Origin: CAWDNM01 sp964521195
Lineage (GTDB): Bacteria > Actinomycetota > Coriobacteriia > Anaerosomatales > JAAXUF01
NCBI GenBank assembly: GCA_964521195.1
Contig: CAZFRE010000009.1
Location: 1 to 58,762 of the forward strand
DNA length: 58,762 nucleotides
Direction of reading: 5' to 3'
The first letter of the stretch is position 1. Each line of letters starts with the position of its first letter. The translations under genes and the position numbers were made by a program. Of the stretch, positions 22,903 through 32,332 are shown piece by piece. The notes beneath the pieces were generated by a model. That model made no database searches. It was not told the DNA's origin and saw only the letters and a list, made by a program, of their open reading frames with translations.

Positions 22903-24150
22903 GTGTCGCCACAACCTGCACTCTGGATATCACTGGTCACCGGCGCCGTACTGTTCGGTGCGTCGCTCGTCGCGATTCTTGTAGCCCGCCGATCACTCGA
23001 GCCGGTCTTCGCCGGACTGGGCTTGGTCGCTTTCGGGGTAGCGGCCTGGGCGTTCGGCGAGATCAGCATCGCGTACGACCGATTCGACGTGCTGCTGTAC
23101 GCACTGGGCTTTGGAGTCGCGGGATTCGCGGGTGGCTACTCGCTGGCTTCGACGCTCTTGGCGAGCCTCGCCACGCGCCCCCGCAGGCTGACTCCCCCCG
23201 TCAAGCTCCCGCCGGACTCCGGTCAGCCGGCAGTGTTGCTGCTTGGGGACGTAGACCCGGACGTCTACGACGAGCGCTGGACCGCCAGCGACTTGGACAA
23301 GCTATCCGACGAGGGCCTGCTTCACGTCTCGATCGCGATTCTGCCGTTCCTGTTCTTCGCGCAGAAGGCCAGATACAGGGCGGTGGGCGGAACGAGCCCG
23401 GCGGCCCGCCAGTTGTCAGCCATGGCGGAGCGCGTATGCGATGAACTCGGCGGAAGCGGCGTCGTGTACGTCGAGCCCGCATGGCTAGGCGGGGCTCGCG
23501 ACCTCGCGGTCCGTGTCCTGCGCCTCGTCGAAAGGGGTCATCGGACGATCGTTGTCGCCGAAGTCATGATCGCGGGCTCGTTGGAACTGGACGAGGCGAA
23601 GCGTCGCGTGGACGCCCTGAGGCTCGATGAACTGGGTGTCAGCGTTCGTTACACCGAACCCCTCTGGGGGGCCGAGAGGGTCGCGTCCCTCGTCGCAGAC
23701 AGAGTCATGGGCGTGGTTGACCAGGCGGAGGAGACGGGAGTCGTCCTCGTCGGGCTGGGCCAGCCGGAGGAGCGCGCGCTCTCGTGCCGCAGTTTCGACG
23801 AGCAGGAGACGGCATTTCTGAACCGTGTCAGATTGCTTCTGGTGGAGCGCGGCGTGACTGCCGATCGCGTGCGCCTGGCCTGGGCCGATTGGCATGGGCC
23901 TGACGTCACAAGCACCGTGCGGCATGTGGCAGCGCTGGGATGCACGCGCGTGGTGGTCAGCCCCGCATGCTTCCCCCTCGACACGGTCGAGACGATGCTG
24001 GAACTGCCGCTCTCGGTGAGACAGGCACGCGTGGAAGAGCCGATCTCCATCGTCTCCCTGACGGCGTGGCACGATGCAGCCGAACTCACGGGCGAGATCG
24101 CGGAGCGCGTCACGCCCTCACTCGCGCTCCCAAGTCCGGCATCGCCGTAG
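22903..24150 (+). CDS. Membrane-anchored ferrochelatase-like protein lacking the catalytic His
   Basis: A 415-residue protein with two or three N-terminal membrane segments (about 9-27, 35-52 and 62-88) followed by a two-lobed chelatase-like domain. GGTSPAARQLSAMAERVCDEL (162-182) matches the ferrochelatase GGxSP segment. SPACFPLDTVETMLELP (353-369) matches the segment that carries the conserved Glu. The block that normally reads SAHSLPE is VGLGQPEE (283-290), with no His. It may therefore be inactive or use another chemistry, for example metal or tetrapyrrole binding. The GTG at 22903 is chosen for the AGGGAGG 5 bases upstream. It is divergent from thioredoxin across a repressor palindrome and converges with the PHP gene. 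Confidence 0.65.
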   Translation: MSPQPALWISLVTGAVLFGASLVAILVARRSLEPVFAGLGLVAFGVAAWAFGEISIAYDRFDVLLYALGFGVAGFAGGYSLASTLLASLATRPRRLTPPVKLPPDSGQPAVLLLGDVDPDVYDERWTASDLDKLSDEGLLHVSIAILPFLFFAQKARYRAVGGTSPAARQLSAMAERVCDELGGSGVVYVEPAWLGGARDLAVRVLRLVERGHRTIVVAEVMIAGSLELDEAKRRVDALRLDELGVSVRYTEPLWGAERVASLVADRVMGVVDQAEETGVVLVGLGQPEERALSCRSFDEQETAFLNRVRLLLVERGVTADRVRLAWADWHGPDVTSTVRHVAALGCTRVVVSPACFPLDTVETMLELPLSVRQARVEEPISIVSLTAWHDAAELTGEIAERVTPSLALPSPASP

Positions 24151-24152
24151 CG

Positions 24153-24875
24153 TCAGCGAGCCTTGCAGCGCTCCCAGTTCAGCGACTGCATGCGCCGAAT
24201 GCTCATGAAGTTGACTGCGTAGTGCCATACAAGTGACAGACCCTGGCGCGACGCCTCGGCACGGGTCTCCAGATTCAAGATGCTGGACCGCAGCTCTTCA
24301 GCCGACGTTCCGCGGAACAAGGTGTAGCCCTTCCCGACCGCTTCGAGCACGTGGGCGTCGCTCCCTCCGGTCGCAGCCACGCCGCGACCGCCGGCAAGGG
24401 TCTTCGCCGCCATGCTGTTCGCCCACACCAGGAACGGGAGCGAGTTGTATACCTCGAATGCGTGAAAAGCCCACTCGCTCGCTGCGGCCGAGAACAGACT
24501 CCGCCCGGTGGGACCGAACACGCCCTGCGCCGAGAACGGGTGAGCGATGACGGCTATTCCGCCCTGCTCTTCGATCGCGCGAACCGTGTCGGCTGCGGAC
24601 ATACCTGCCCTGACCTCTTCCTCGAGGAAGAGCCCGAGCACGTGGCCCTGCTTGCAGGAGACTTCCTCGCCGATCACGACTTCGAAGTCGTAGAGCTCCG
24701 AGAGGGACTTCGCGAACCGCGCGCCCTCGAGTGTGTTGTGGTCCGTGATAGCGATGACATTCAGGTCGGTGCGGTGCCGAACGTACTCCATGATCTCAGG
24801 TATCGAGGCGAGCCCATCGCTATGGTTCGAGTGAATGTGAATATCGGCCTTGCCCCACACATCAGGTGCAGTCAC
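24153..24875 (-). CDS. PHP-domain metal-dependent phosphoesterase
   Basis: A 240-residue PHP protein. Metal-binding motifs appear in order: ADIHIHSNHSDG, ITDHNTLEGA, EEVSCKQGHVLGL, IAHPFSAQG and TGGSDAHVLEAVG. Relatives include 3',5'-nucleoside bisphosphate phosphatases (YciV/TrpH-like) and other trinuclear-metal phosphoesterases; the substrate is not settled. The GTG at 24875 has a rather distant GAGGGG upstream, so the start is moderately sure. Its stop lies two bases from that of the convergent ferrochelatase-like gene with no terminator between. A TACACT box at 24998-24993 is a possible promoter about 115 bases upstream. Confidence 0.85.
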   Translation of the reverse strand: MTAPDVWGKADIHIHSNHSDGLASIPEIMEYVRHRTDLNVIAITDHNTLEGARFAKSLSELYDFEVVIGEEVSCKQGHVLGLFLEEEVRAGMSAADTVRAIEEQGGIAVIAHPFSAQGVFGPTGRSLFSAAASEWAFHAFEVYNSLPFLVWANSMAAKTLAGGRGVAATGGSDAHVLEAVGKGYTLFRGTSAEELRSSILNLETRAEASRQGLSLVWHYAVNFMSIRRMQSLNWERCKAR

Positions 24876-25063
24876 CTTGGTTGAATCCCCTCGGTCAGGA
24901 ACCGCCAGCCCAGCGGTCCCGCGTCACATCCCGCGTCCCCTTCAGCAAACCGCGAACCAACTCAGGACGGCGTAGGGAACGACCCCACATAGCAGTGTAT
25001 CGACCGGCACGGTCCCGCCCGAAAGGAGTGGCTGACGAACGGCCGTGTGTGCTTGACGGTCGG

Positions 25064-26221
25064 CTAGCAGTTGCATCGAGCCCACGCCCCCAGTCGCTCC
25101 GCGCCCTCACGCAGCCGCTCGATATCCGTCGCGTAGCTGAACCGCAAGAAGCCCTCACCGCCCGGTCCGAAGTCAACCCCCGGCGCGCACGCGACACCCG
25201 CCTCCTCGAGCAGGCGGTAGCACAGCGAAAGCGAGTCACTCCCCCATGCGGTGGCGTCAGCGAACACGTAGAAGGCCCCGCACGGCTCGCAGTCGATCGT
25301 CAGGCCCGCTGCACGCAGGGCGGGCACGAGGAACCGCCTGCGCTCGTCGTACATCTCGCGCATGCGGCCCACGTCGTCCTGCGCCAAGGTGAGCGCGGCG
25401 ACCCCGGCCTGCTGCACGAACGTGTTCGCCGCAAGGAAGAAGTTCTGCTGGATCTTCTCGGCGGGGCGGACGAACTCGGGTGGCGCGATGAGATAGCCGA
25501 GGCGCCATCCGGTCATCGCGTACGCCTTGGAGAAGCCGTTCAGGACGAACGCTCTGTCCGTGTAGCTCAGAATCGTCCGATCGGGACCGCAGAAGTCCAG
25601 GCCGTGGTAGATCTCGTCACTCGCGATGAACACGCCGGTCTCCTCGGCGAGCTGAGCCAGTGCCGCCAGGTCACCGTCACCGAGCACGCCGCCGGTCGGG
25701 TTCCCGGGCGAATTGATCATGATCGCCTTGGTCCTCGGGCCGATCGCCGCCCGTACTTCGTCGATCCTGTAGCGGAAGCCGTCGGATGCGCGGGTGCGAA
25801 TCAGCTTCGGGACACCGCCCAGAAACGTCACGTAGTTGGGGTACGCGGGATAGCACGGGTCGGGCATGATGACTTCGTCGCCGGGGTCGAGCAGTGCGCC
25901 GAACATCAGGAGCATCGCCGGAGACGTGCCCTGCGTCACCACGATGTTCTCCGGGTCGACGGCGACCTCGTAACGCTCGGCGAAGTGGCGCTGCAGCGCC
26001 TCGCGCAAGTCGGGCAGGCCCGCAGACTGTGTGTAGTGGGTGCCGCCGCCCGCCATCGCGGCCTCGGCCGCCTGCGTGATCACCTCGGGCGTCGGGAAGT
26101 CCGGATCGCCGATCTCGAGCCGTACGATGTCACGCCCTTGACCCTCGAGCGCCTTCGCACGCGCCACGATGTCCATGACGACGAACGGTCTGATCTCCTG
26201 CGCACGGCGAGACACGGTCAC
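25064..26221 (-). CDS. Class I/II PLP-dependent aminotransferase
   Basis: A 385-residue fold-type I aminotransferase. Landmarks are LEIGDPDFPTPEVI, GTSPAMLLMFGALLDPGDEV, NSPGNPTGGVL, SDEIYHGLDF, the PLP-lysine motif NGFSKAYAMTGWRLGY and the C-terminal GEGFLRFSYATDIERL with the carboxylate-binding Arg. The substrate could be aspartate, aromatic amino acids, alanine or a similar amino acid; sequence alone does not decide. The GTG at 26221 is preceded by AAGGAGCC. The gene stands alone between the PHP and PP2C genes on the same strand. Confidence 0.9.
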   Translation of the reverse strand: MTVSRRAQEIRPFVVMDIVARAKALEGQGRDIVRLEIGDPDFPTPEVITQAAEAAMAGGGTHYTQSAGLPDLREALQRHFAERYEVAVDPENIVVTQGTSPAMLLMFGALLDPGDEVIMPDPCYPAYPNYVTFLGGVPKLIRTRASDGFRYRIDEVRAAIGPRTKAIMINSPGNPTGGVLGDGDLAALAQLAEETGVFIASDEIYHGLDFCGPDRTILSYTDRAFVLNGFSKAYAMTGWRLGYLIAPPEFVRPAEKIQQNFFLAANTFVQQAGVAALTLAQDDVGRMREMYDERRRFLVPALRAAGLTIDCEPCGAFYVFADATAWGSDSLSLCYRLLEEAGVACAPGVDFGPGGEGFLRFSYATDIERLREGAERLGAWARCNC

Positions 26222-26298
26222 GGGTCGGCTCCTTCGGTACGATCGCGGCTGAGGCGTGCCTGCGCGCGAGACGGTCGTGTGGCGCCTACTGCACCAGT

Positions 26299-28416
26299 CT
26301 ACGCGGTCGGCGTCCCCGTGTGCCGAAACGCGAGCAGTGCGATGTCGTCGGTGAGTCGACCGCGCGTGAACTCCATGACCCGCGCGAACACCTCCCCCGG
26401 AAGGGCCGCGCAGTCGGTGGACCGCGCCTCCTCAAGGGCCGCAACGAGTCGCTCCTCGCCGAAGAACTCGCCTCGCTCGTCGCGTGCCTCAGTGACCCCG
26501 TCCGTGTAGAGCAACACCGTCTCGGCGGGTTCGAGCGTCACGCTCCGGTCCTCGTACTCGAGGTCCGGGAACGCGCCGATGATCGGCGAGGCGCCCTCGA
26601 GCAGACGTGCTCCCTGCCCGGGACCGATGACTGCTGCTGGAGGATGTCCGGCGTTGCAGTACGTGAGGGAACCCGCTGACGGGTCGATCACAGCGAAGAA
26701 GACACTCGCGAAGTCCGGGAGTTTGGCCGCCTCACCCAGCACGACGTTCGCCCGCGCGATCGCGGCCGCCGGCGATGGCGTGTCGTGGGCGTAGGCGCGG
26801 ATGGTGTCCTTGATGATCGACGTCAGCACCGCCGCCTCGAGCCCCTTGCCCGATACGTCGCCAACGAGCGCGCCGACTCGACCGTCGGCCATCTCGAACA
26901 CGTCGAAGAAGTCGCCGCCGACGCGCGTCGTCAACGTGGCCGAGCGATAGAGGTGCGAGAACTCGAGGCCGCGGATCGAGGGCGGCATGAGCAGCAACGC
27001 CTCTTGGAGCGTCTCGGCGATATGGTGCTCTTCCTCGAACTGCGCTGCATTCGAGAGCGAGAACGCCAGTGACTGGGCAAGCCGGTGGACGAAGTCGACA
27101 GACTGCGCGTCCGCCATGCCCTCGCACGCCTTCCAGCCGAACACAAGCGCCCCGCCGACTCCTTTGCGCGCGGGGACGGCAGCGACGATCGCCTCGGACA
27201 GTCCTAGCCGGGCCGTGAGCCACGCCTCGTGCGGGGATCCCGTGGCCGAGTAGGTCAGCGGGCGATCAGAACCGGATACGCCAAGTATGGCCTGGTCGAA
27301 CAGCAGCCGGTCATCAGGCAGCTCGATGCCGTAGACGTGCTGGACCCTCCACTCACCTAATGCGGCGCGCCCCAGGATCGCGGCGTCGCAGCCGATCGCT
27401 TCACACGCCGCCTCGAGCACCCCATCGAGCGCAACGTCCGGCTCGAGTGAGGCGTTCAGCTGGGCGTTGACCTCGTTGAGCACCGAGCCGAGCCGCTCCG
27501 CCCGGCGCGACATCTCGAGCACCCGTGCCCCGGCGATCGCGAGTGAGATCCGTTCCGCGGCGAGCGTCACCATGGCACTCTCGGCTTCGTCGACCGGACG
27601 CTCGTTGGTCCACACGCACTCGAGCACACCGAAGAGCTCCCCGTCGACGTAGACCGGGACCCCGAACATGGAACAGATCCCGGCGTGTTCCTCAACGAGA
27701 GTGCTGCTGAGCGTGACGTCCGCGACGTACAAGGGGGCGCCGGCCTCGGCCACCCGTCCACAGAAGCCCTCACCCTGCGGGAGGAGGGTGCCGACCGGTG
27801 GCACATCCGCCGTGCCCGACTCGGCACGAACCCTCATGCCGCTGTCGTCCTTCACGATGAAGAGGGCGGCGTCTGCGCCCATGACCTGGCACAGCGCCGC
27901 CACGATACTCTCGAGCAGTCCCTGCAGATCTGCTGCGCCCACGGCGCTGGAGAGTAGCGTGAACGCCCCGTCGAGGCGCGCATTCGCCTCCGAGACCTGC
28001 TCGAGCAGTCTCGCACGCAGCGCCTCACTCTCCTTGCGAGCGCTGATATCCCGAATGACGCTGATGACGCCCGCGCCTTCCTCCGACACGTACGGGCTGG
28101 AACTCACCTCGACAGGGAACGTCGTTCCGTCGCGTCGCCGATGCACGGTCTCGAACGTGATCCCCGCCTTGCGCGCGAGGCGGAACTGGCGCTCGAAGGA
28201 CTCACCCTCGCACGCATCGCGCAGCTCACGCACGCACATGCCGCACAGCTCCTCGCGCGAGTAGCCATAGGTCTCGACCGCCGCACGATTGGCTCCGACT
28301 ATCCTGCCGTCGCCGCCGATGAGCAGTACCATGTCACGGACAGCGTCAAAGACGTCCGTGGTTGGCATGCGGTCGACGAAGAGTGCGCTCTCCGTGTGGT
28401 CCGATGTGTGACGCAA
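26299..28416 (-). CDS. PAS-GAF-GAF-PP2C (RsbU-like) phosphatase
   Basis: A soluble 705-residue sensor phosphatase. A PAS domain (about 20-130, DMVLLIGGDGRIVGANRAA) is followed by two GAF domains (about 155-300 and 325-470) and a PP2C/RsbU domain (about 490-700). That domain has RVGGDFFDVFEM, GDVSGKGLEAAV, NAGHPPAAV, YTDGVTEARDE and RLTDDIALL. It should dephosphorylate a STAS-domain serine in response to ligand, redox or light signals sensed by PAS/GAF. The start is uncertain: a TTG at 28416 has GGAGG 8 bases upstream; an ATG at 28368 has none. It is an orphan here, since the only STAS protein seen is 16 kb away. Confidence 0.85.
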   Translation of the reverse strand: MRHTSDHTESALFVDRMPTTDVFDAVRDMVLLIGGDGRIVGANRAAVETYGYSREELCGMCVRELRDACEGESFERQFRLARKAGITFETVHRRRDGTTFPVEVSSSPYVSEEGAGVISVIRDISARKESEALRARLLEQVSEANARLDGAFTLLSSAVGAADLQGLLESIVAALCQVMGADAALFIVKDDSGMRVRAESGTADVPPVGTLLPQGEGFCGRVAEAGAPLYVADVTLSSTLVEEHAGICSMFGVPVYVDGELFGVLECVWTNERPVDEAESAMVTLAAERISLAIAGARVLEMSRRAERLGSVLNEVNAQLNASLEPDVALDGVLEAACEAIGCDAAILGRAALGEWRVQHVYGIELPDDRLLFDQAILGVSGSDRPLTYSATGSPHEAWLTARLGLSEAIVAAVPARKGVGGALVFGWKACEGMADAQSVDFVHRLAQSLAFSLSNAAQFEEEHHIAETLQEALLLMPPSIRGLEFSHLYRSATLTTRVGGDFFDVFEMADGRVGALVGDVSGKGLEAAVLTSIIKDTIRAYAHDTPSPAAAIARANVVLGEAAKLPDFASVFFAVIDPSAGSLTYCNAGHPPAAVIGPGQGARLLEGASPIIGAFPDLEYEDRSVTLEPAETVLLYTDGVTEARDERGEFFGEERLVAALEEARSTDCAALPGEVFARVMEFTRGRLTDDIALLAFRHTGTPTA

Positions 28417-28588
28417 CTGGCAATCCTCCGGGCTGACGCCTACGGCAGACTGACCCCCCGCAACCCATTCTAGCGCACGTAGATGACACGTTTGTTTCAG
28501 GCGCGTGGCCCCGATACCAGGTGCCGTGGTGGTGGGGTATCCTTGTCCCGCCCGCAGGACCCGACCCGATTGGACTGCCGAGCACTCA

Positions 28589-29905
28589 ATGCTGAGAGCC
28601 CTGCGCGACAACCCACACATCACCGCCGCATGGCTCGCCGCGATGCTTCTGTTACCCGTGTTGGTCGCCGAGCGCCTCGCGCTCCCCGCTCGCTATGTGC
28701 TGCCAGACCACGGCGGGCGCGAGTTCATCGCCATTCGACTGCTGTATCTCATCCCGCTCATGACCGCGTCCATCGGCTTGGCCCTCGCCCCCGACAGTCC
28801 CAGGCGCGTGTTCGCATCGCGGCTGGCATACGTGGGCGTAGCGTGCCTCGCCGTCGACGCAGCTGTCTACGCGCTCGCCGGTGTCCTCGAGCGATCGTTC
28901 AAGGCCACCCTTGCCTTCCCGTTGGCCACACTCGGCAGCCTCGGCGCACTGCTGACCGGCATCGTCGTGTATCGGTTCGCGCCTCGGGCGATCGACTATC
29001 TCGTTGCCACTGCGACGTCACTGTCCGCAGCCGTTGGCGGGCTCCAGATCGCTGAGGCCGTCGGGCTGAGTTCGCCCGTGGGCTCGTTGATCGTTCAGTG
29101 GGACAAGGCTGCTGCCCACGCGTTTCACACCAAGCTCGCATGGATGCGTGCCGAGGGGCTCGCCCTCAACCCGAACATGTACACTCCGTTCGCGATCGTC
29201 GGCTTCATATGGGCTCTGTTCGGTACCGCGCGTCCGGCCGTCCGCTGGATCATCCTTACGACATCCACTGCGATCGCGGTGCTCGGCGCGTCCGAGACCA
29301 CTGCGGCGGTTCTCCTCTGCCTCCTGATGCTGGCGCTGCTCCGCTGGCTGACCAGCAGGATGAACCCGCTAGCCGCCCGACGTCTGATCTGGGCGTCAGC
29401 GGTGATCGCGGTGCTCGCCGGTGCGGCGGTCATCGGCGTCTTCGGATCGAGTCATGCGTCGTGGTTTCGCACCGGCTTCGACGAGGCCACGGTGTCCTCC
29501 CGTCTCGACGTGCCCGAGGATGGCCTGGACTCGCGACTGGTCGTGTGGGGTGATGCTGTCGCGGAGATCCAGCGCAACCCCTGGGGGACCTTCGGGCGCA
29601 CGGTCGACCGCCTGAAGCCCTACACGCACGCGCATAACGAGATCCTCCAGCGCTTCCTGTATGCCGGACCGTTGTGGCCGATCGTGTACGTCACGTTCCT
29701 TGCATGGCTGCTGCTCTGGCTCAGGCCACGCTCGATGCGCTGGATCGGCGTCGCGATCTTCCTGTCCCTCGCACTCAACGGTGCAACCGAGGCCCTCGAC
29801 AAGATGCACCCCTACCACGTGCTTCTCTACGCGATCATCGGATCTGCCATGTGGCAGGTCACGGTCGAGCGCGAACAGTCGGCGGGGTCATCTAGCGTGG
29901 AGTAG
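28589..29905 (+). CDS. O-antigen ligase/Wzy-like polytopic membrane protein
   Basis: A 438-residue protein with about ten to twelve hydrophobic segments. A hydrophilic loop after the eighth or so carries NPWGTFGRTVDRLKPYTHAHNEILQRFLYAGPLWP, in parts recognisable as the Wzy_C/WaaL loop with its His-Asn-Glu signature. Family members polymerise or transfer undecaprenyl-linked glycans at the outer face of the membrane. In a Gram-positive cell it would act on a wall polysaccharide or glycoprotein glycan. The ATG at 28589 has a weak binding site, so the start is moderately certain. It converges with the FG-GAP surface protein gene. Confidence 0.78.
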   Translation: MLRALRDNPHITAAWLAAMLLLPVLVAERLALPARYVLPDHGGREFIAIRLLYLIPLMTASIGLALAPDSPRRVFASRLAYVGVACLAVDAAVYALAGVLERSFKATLAFPLATLGSLGALLTGIVVYRFAPRAIDYLVATATSLSAAVGGLQIAEAVGLSSPVGSLIVQWDKAAAHAFHTKLAWMRAEGLALNPNMYTPFAIVGFIWALFGTARPAVRWIILTTSTAIAVLGASETTAAVLLCLLMLALLRWLTSRMNPLAARRLIWASAVIAVLAGAAVIGVFGSSHASWFRTGFDEATVSSRLDVPEDGLDSRLVVWGDAVAEIQRNPWGTFGRTVDRLKPYTHAHNEILQRFLYAGPLWPIVYVTFLAWLLLWLRPRSMRWIGVAIFLSLALNGATEALDKMHPYHVLLYAIIGSAMWQVTVEREQSAGSSSVE

Positions 29906-29952
29906 CCGTCGCAGCGCAAGCGTGGCCCTCCCCGTCGCCGCTGAACGCGCCC

Positions 29953-32133
29953 CTACTTCACCGTCACGTAGTCGTAGCCCGAGTAGTCGAAGGCGTGGAT
30001 GGAGTCGGTAGCTGCATACGCGCTCAACCGCCACGTGCCCTTGTGCGGCAGCCTCACGGATGCCCTGTACTTCGAGCACGTCGAGTAGTCCGAGACCTTG
30101 GCGTGGACGTGGTGGTGGTACTTGTACACCCCCGAGCTGTTCTTCTTGTAGCACTTGATGACGACCGGCTTGGCGCCGACCGTGTGACGCGGCCTCAAGT
30201 ACCCGTATACGCTGTAGTACCTGGTGCGCGACATCGCGGAAGGCGCCTTGGGGGTACCGGCGTAGTGGCGCGGCTTGCCGTAGCGGGAAACGCTCGTAGA
30301 AGCAGCGTACTCGCCCGCCTCACCGGCGAAACACACCCGGTAGTAGGTGAGGTCGCGCGGCACCATGCGTACGCTGAAGCCGCCCGAGGCTGTGGTGGTG
30401 GCCATCATGGAGGTGTCGGTGAAAGCACCGGTGGCGCTCGTCGCCGACTGCAGGATCACCCGCCTGCCCGAAAGCGGCGCCCCGCCTGCGACAAGCGTGC
30501 CCGCGAAGGTGTAGGCGTCCCCGTACTTGGCGAGCGTCTTGGAGGCCGACGTGACCGTGAAGCTCGTCGTGGTGGGCACCGGCACGACGGTGATGCGTAC
30601 TGTGGCGAGGTTGGAGTACTCGATACCGTCGTCGGCCCGGTAGGTGAAGGTCACCTCGCCATGGAAATCGGCCGGTGGCGTGTAGGTCGCCGCACCCGAC
30701 GCGGCAACCTCGAGTGTGCCCGCTGACACCGCACTCACGTCGGTCAAGCTGAGCGGGTCGCTGTCGACGTCGGTGTCGTTGGCCAAGGCGCCCGGCGCCG
30801 GCACCACGAGGGTGGTGTTCTCGTTGACCGTCCATGCATCGTCGACTGCCACCGGTGGGTGACCAAGCGCGAAGACGTAGGCCGAGCCTTGGCTGATGTT
30901 GGCGCTGGGGCTACCGACGTCGTCGTCGGGTGCCCCAAGCACCCCGACGCCGTCCGACAACCCGACGGCGTGGCCAAGGTGATCGCCGGGTGACTCGCCG
31001 GTCATGTGAACGTCCTGGCTCCAACTCGAACCCGAGCGCGTGAACACGTAGCCAGCCCCGTTGGCGGTTGCGGACACTCCGCCGCCCAGGTGCCACGGAG
31101 CACCCACGAGCGCCGTGTCCGCCACGATAGCCACGCTGCGGCCGAAACCGTCGTAGGCTGCGCTGTCCGCCCCCGCGAACTCGGCCTGAGGAGTCCAGGT
31201 CGCGCCCGAGCGCTCGAACACGTAGGCCGCGCCCCTGTTCGTGGCCCCGCCGTGGTCATGCTGATAGGCGCCCACCAGCGCCGTGTCTCCCGAGACCGCG
31301 ACGCTGTAGCCGAACGAGTCGCCCCCGAGGCCGTCCGGCGCCGTCAGTGTGGACTGCTGACTCCACAAGCCCCCCGACTCCACGAATACGTACGCTTCGC
31401 CCTGATCGGCAGACCCACCGGCAACATCCCGGTGGAAGGCGCCCACCACGACCGTGTCACCCGATAGGGCGACGCTGGCACCGAGCCATCCGGACGCGTC
31501 GGCGAGCGTGAGATGTCCGGTCTCGCTCCAGTTCGAGCCGGAGCGCGTGAACACGTAGGCGCCGTGGCCCGGTGCACCCACCACGAGTCGGTCCCCTTCG
31601 ATCGCGACCGACCAGCCGAAGTTCATCCCCTCGACGCCGGCGGATGCCGTCAGAGTCGCCTGCCTGCTCCACGTGGAGCCGGTGCGAGCGAAGACGTAGA
31701 CCACACCCTGGTCGATCGTCGAGCCGACATCCTCGTCGATAGCGCCAACCACTGCAGTGTCGCCTGACACGGCCACCGAGTACCCGAAGGACTCATAGGA
31801 GGCCTCCGGTGTGGCCATGAGGTTTGCCTGCCAGGTCCAACTGTCCCCAGAACGCGTGTAGACGCAGGCCTCACCGGACATGCCCTCAGAGGGCCACTTG
31901 TAGGACCCCACGACGGCCGTATCTCCCGAAACGGCGACCGCGGTGCCGAACTGGTCGTTGGGGTTGCCGTTGGGTGCCAAGAGCTGTGCCTGCTGAACGG
32001 CGGAGATGGCACTGGTGTTCACGGTAAGACCCGACGCGCGGGGCGGAGCTTCGTGTGCGTCCGCGGCTGCAGGTCCCCACGCGGCAAGTAGCACCACCGC
32101 GACCACGGCAAGAGCCGAGCGCGATACTCTCAT
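29953..32133 (-). CDS. Secreted FG-GAP repeat protein with cadherin-like and Ig-like domains
   Basis: A 726-residue exported protein. A signal peptide (MRVSRSALAVVAVVLLAAWG, cleaved near AAADA) is followed by seven FG-GAP-type blade repeats up to about residue 430; each has an FGYSVAVSGDTAVVGA-like core and a YVFTRSGSTW-like end. A tandem cadherin-like domain follows (PPVAVDDAWTVNENTTLVV to about 520), then Ig-like domains. The C-terminus is rich in Tyr/His/Lys with two Cys (KPVVIKCYKKNSSG and DYSTCSKYRASVRLP). The repeats should fold into a beta-propeller. No LPxTG or SLH anchor is seen. The ATG at 32133 has GAGGGGG upstream. It is probably an adhesive or surface protein of unknown ligand. 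Confidence 0.82.
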   Translation of the reverse strand: MRVSRSALAVVAVVLLAAWGPAAADAHEAPPRASGLTVNTSAISAVQQAQLLAPNGNPNDQFGTAVAVSGDTAVVGSYKWPSEGMSGEACVYTRSGDSWTWQANLMATPEASYESFGYSVAVSGDTAVVGAIDEDVGSTIDQGVVYVFARTGSTWSRQATLTASAGVEGMNFGWSVAIEGDRLVVGAPGHGAYVFTRSGSNWSETGHLTLADASGWLGASVALSGDTVVVGAFHRDVAGGSADQGEAYVFVESGGLWSQQSTLTAPDGLGGDSFGYSVAVSGDTALVGAYQHDHGGATNRGAAYVFERSGATWTPQAEFAGADSAAYDGFGRSVAIVADTALVGAPWHLGGGVSATANGAGYVFTRSGSSWSQDVHMTGESPGDHLGHAVGLSDGVGVLGAPDDDVGSPSANISQGSAYVFALGHPPVAVDDAWTVNENTTLVVPAPGALANDTDVDSDPLSLTDVSAVSAGTLEVAASGAATYTPPADFHGEVTFTYRADDGIEYSNLATVRITVVPVPTTTSFTVTSASKTLAKYGDAYTFAGTLVAGGAPLSGRRVILQSATSATGAFTDTSMMATTTASGGFSVRMVPRDLTYYRVCFAGEAGEYAASTSVSRYGKPRHYAGTPKAPSAMSRTRYYSVYGYLRPRHTVGAKPVVIKCYKKNSSGVYKYHHHVHAKVSDYSTCSKYRASVRLPHKGTWRLSAYAATDSIHAFDYSGYDYVTVK

Positions 32134-32289
32134 GCTGTTCGCCCCCTCAGAACTGCCGAGAAGATAGGGCGAGGCCGCGTCCTGCCGTAGAGATGGGATG
32201 CGGGCCACAGGAACACCCATGTCGTTGATTCTACCCCTCTGCTGACGGCCACCAGCAGTCGCGGCCAGAGTGGGCCGGTGGAGACGCAA

Positions 32290-32322
32290 GAGCGGCCCCC
32301 TCGTCGCCGAGAAGGGCCGCTC
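32290..32322 (-). terminator. Terminator hairpin after tRNA-Leu
   Basis: GAGCGGCCC (32290-32298) pairs with GGGCCGCTC (32314-32322); the 15-base loop can form a further small CTCG/CGAG stem. It lies 11 bases past the tRNA-Leu 3' end and may also end opp transcripts that read through the tRNA. Confidence 0.65.
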
Positions 32323-32332
32323 GTCAGTTCCA

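Noticed and set aside
24895..24989. 31-codon ORF upstream of the PHP gene (MWGRSLRRPELVRG...)
   Set aside because: The composition is protein-like, but the ATG sits only three bases after a TACACT box, too close to lie within that transcript, and there is no ribosome binding site.
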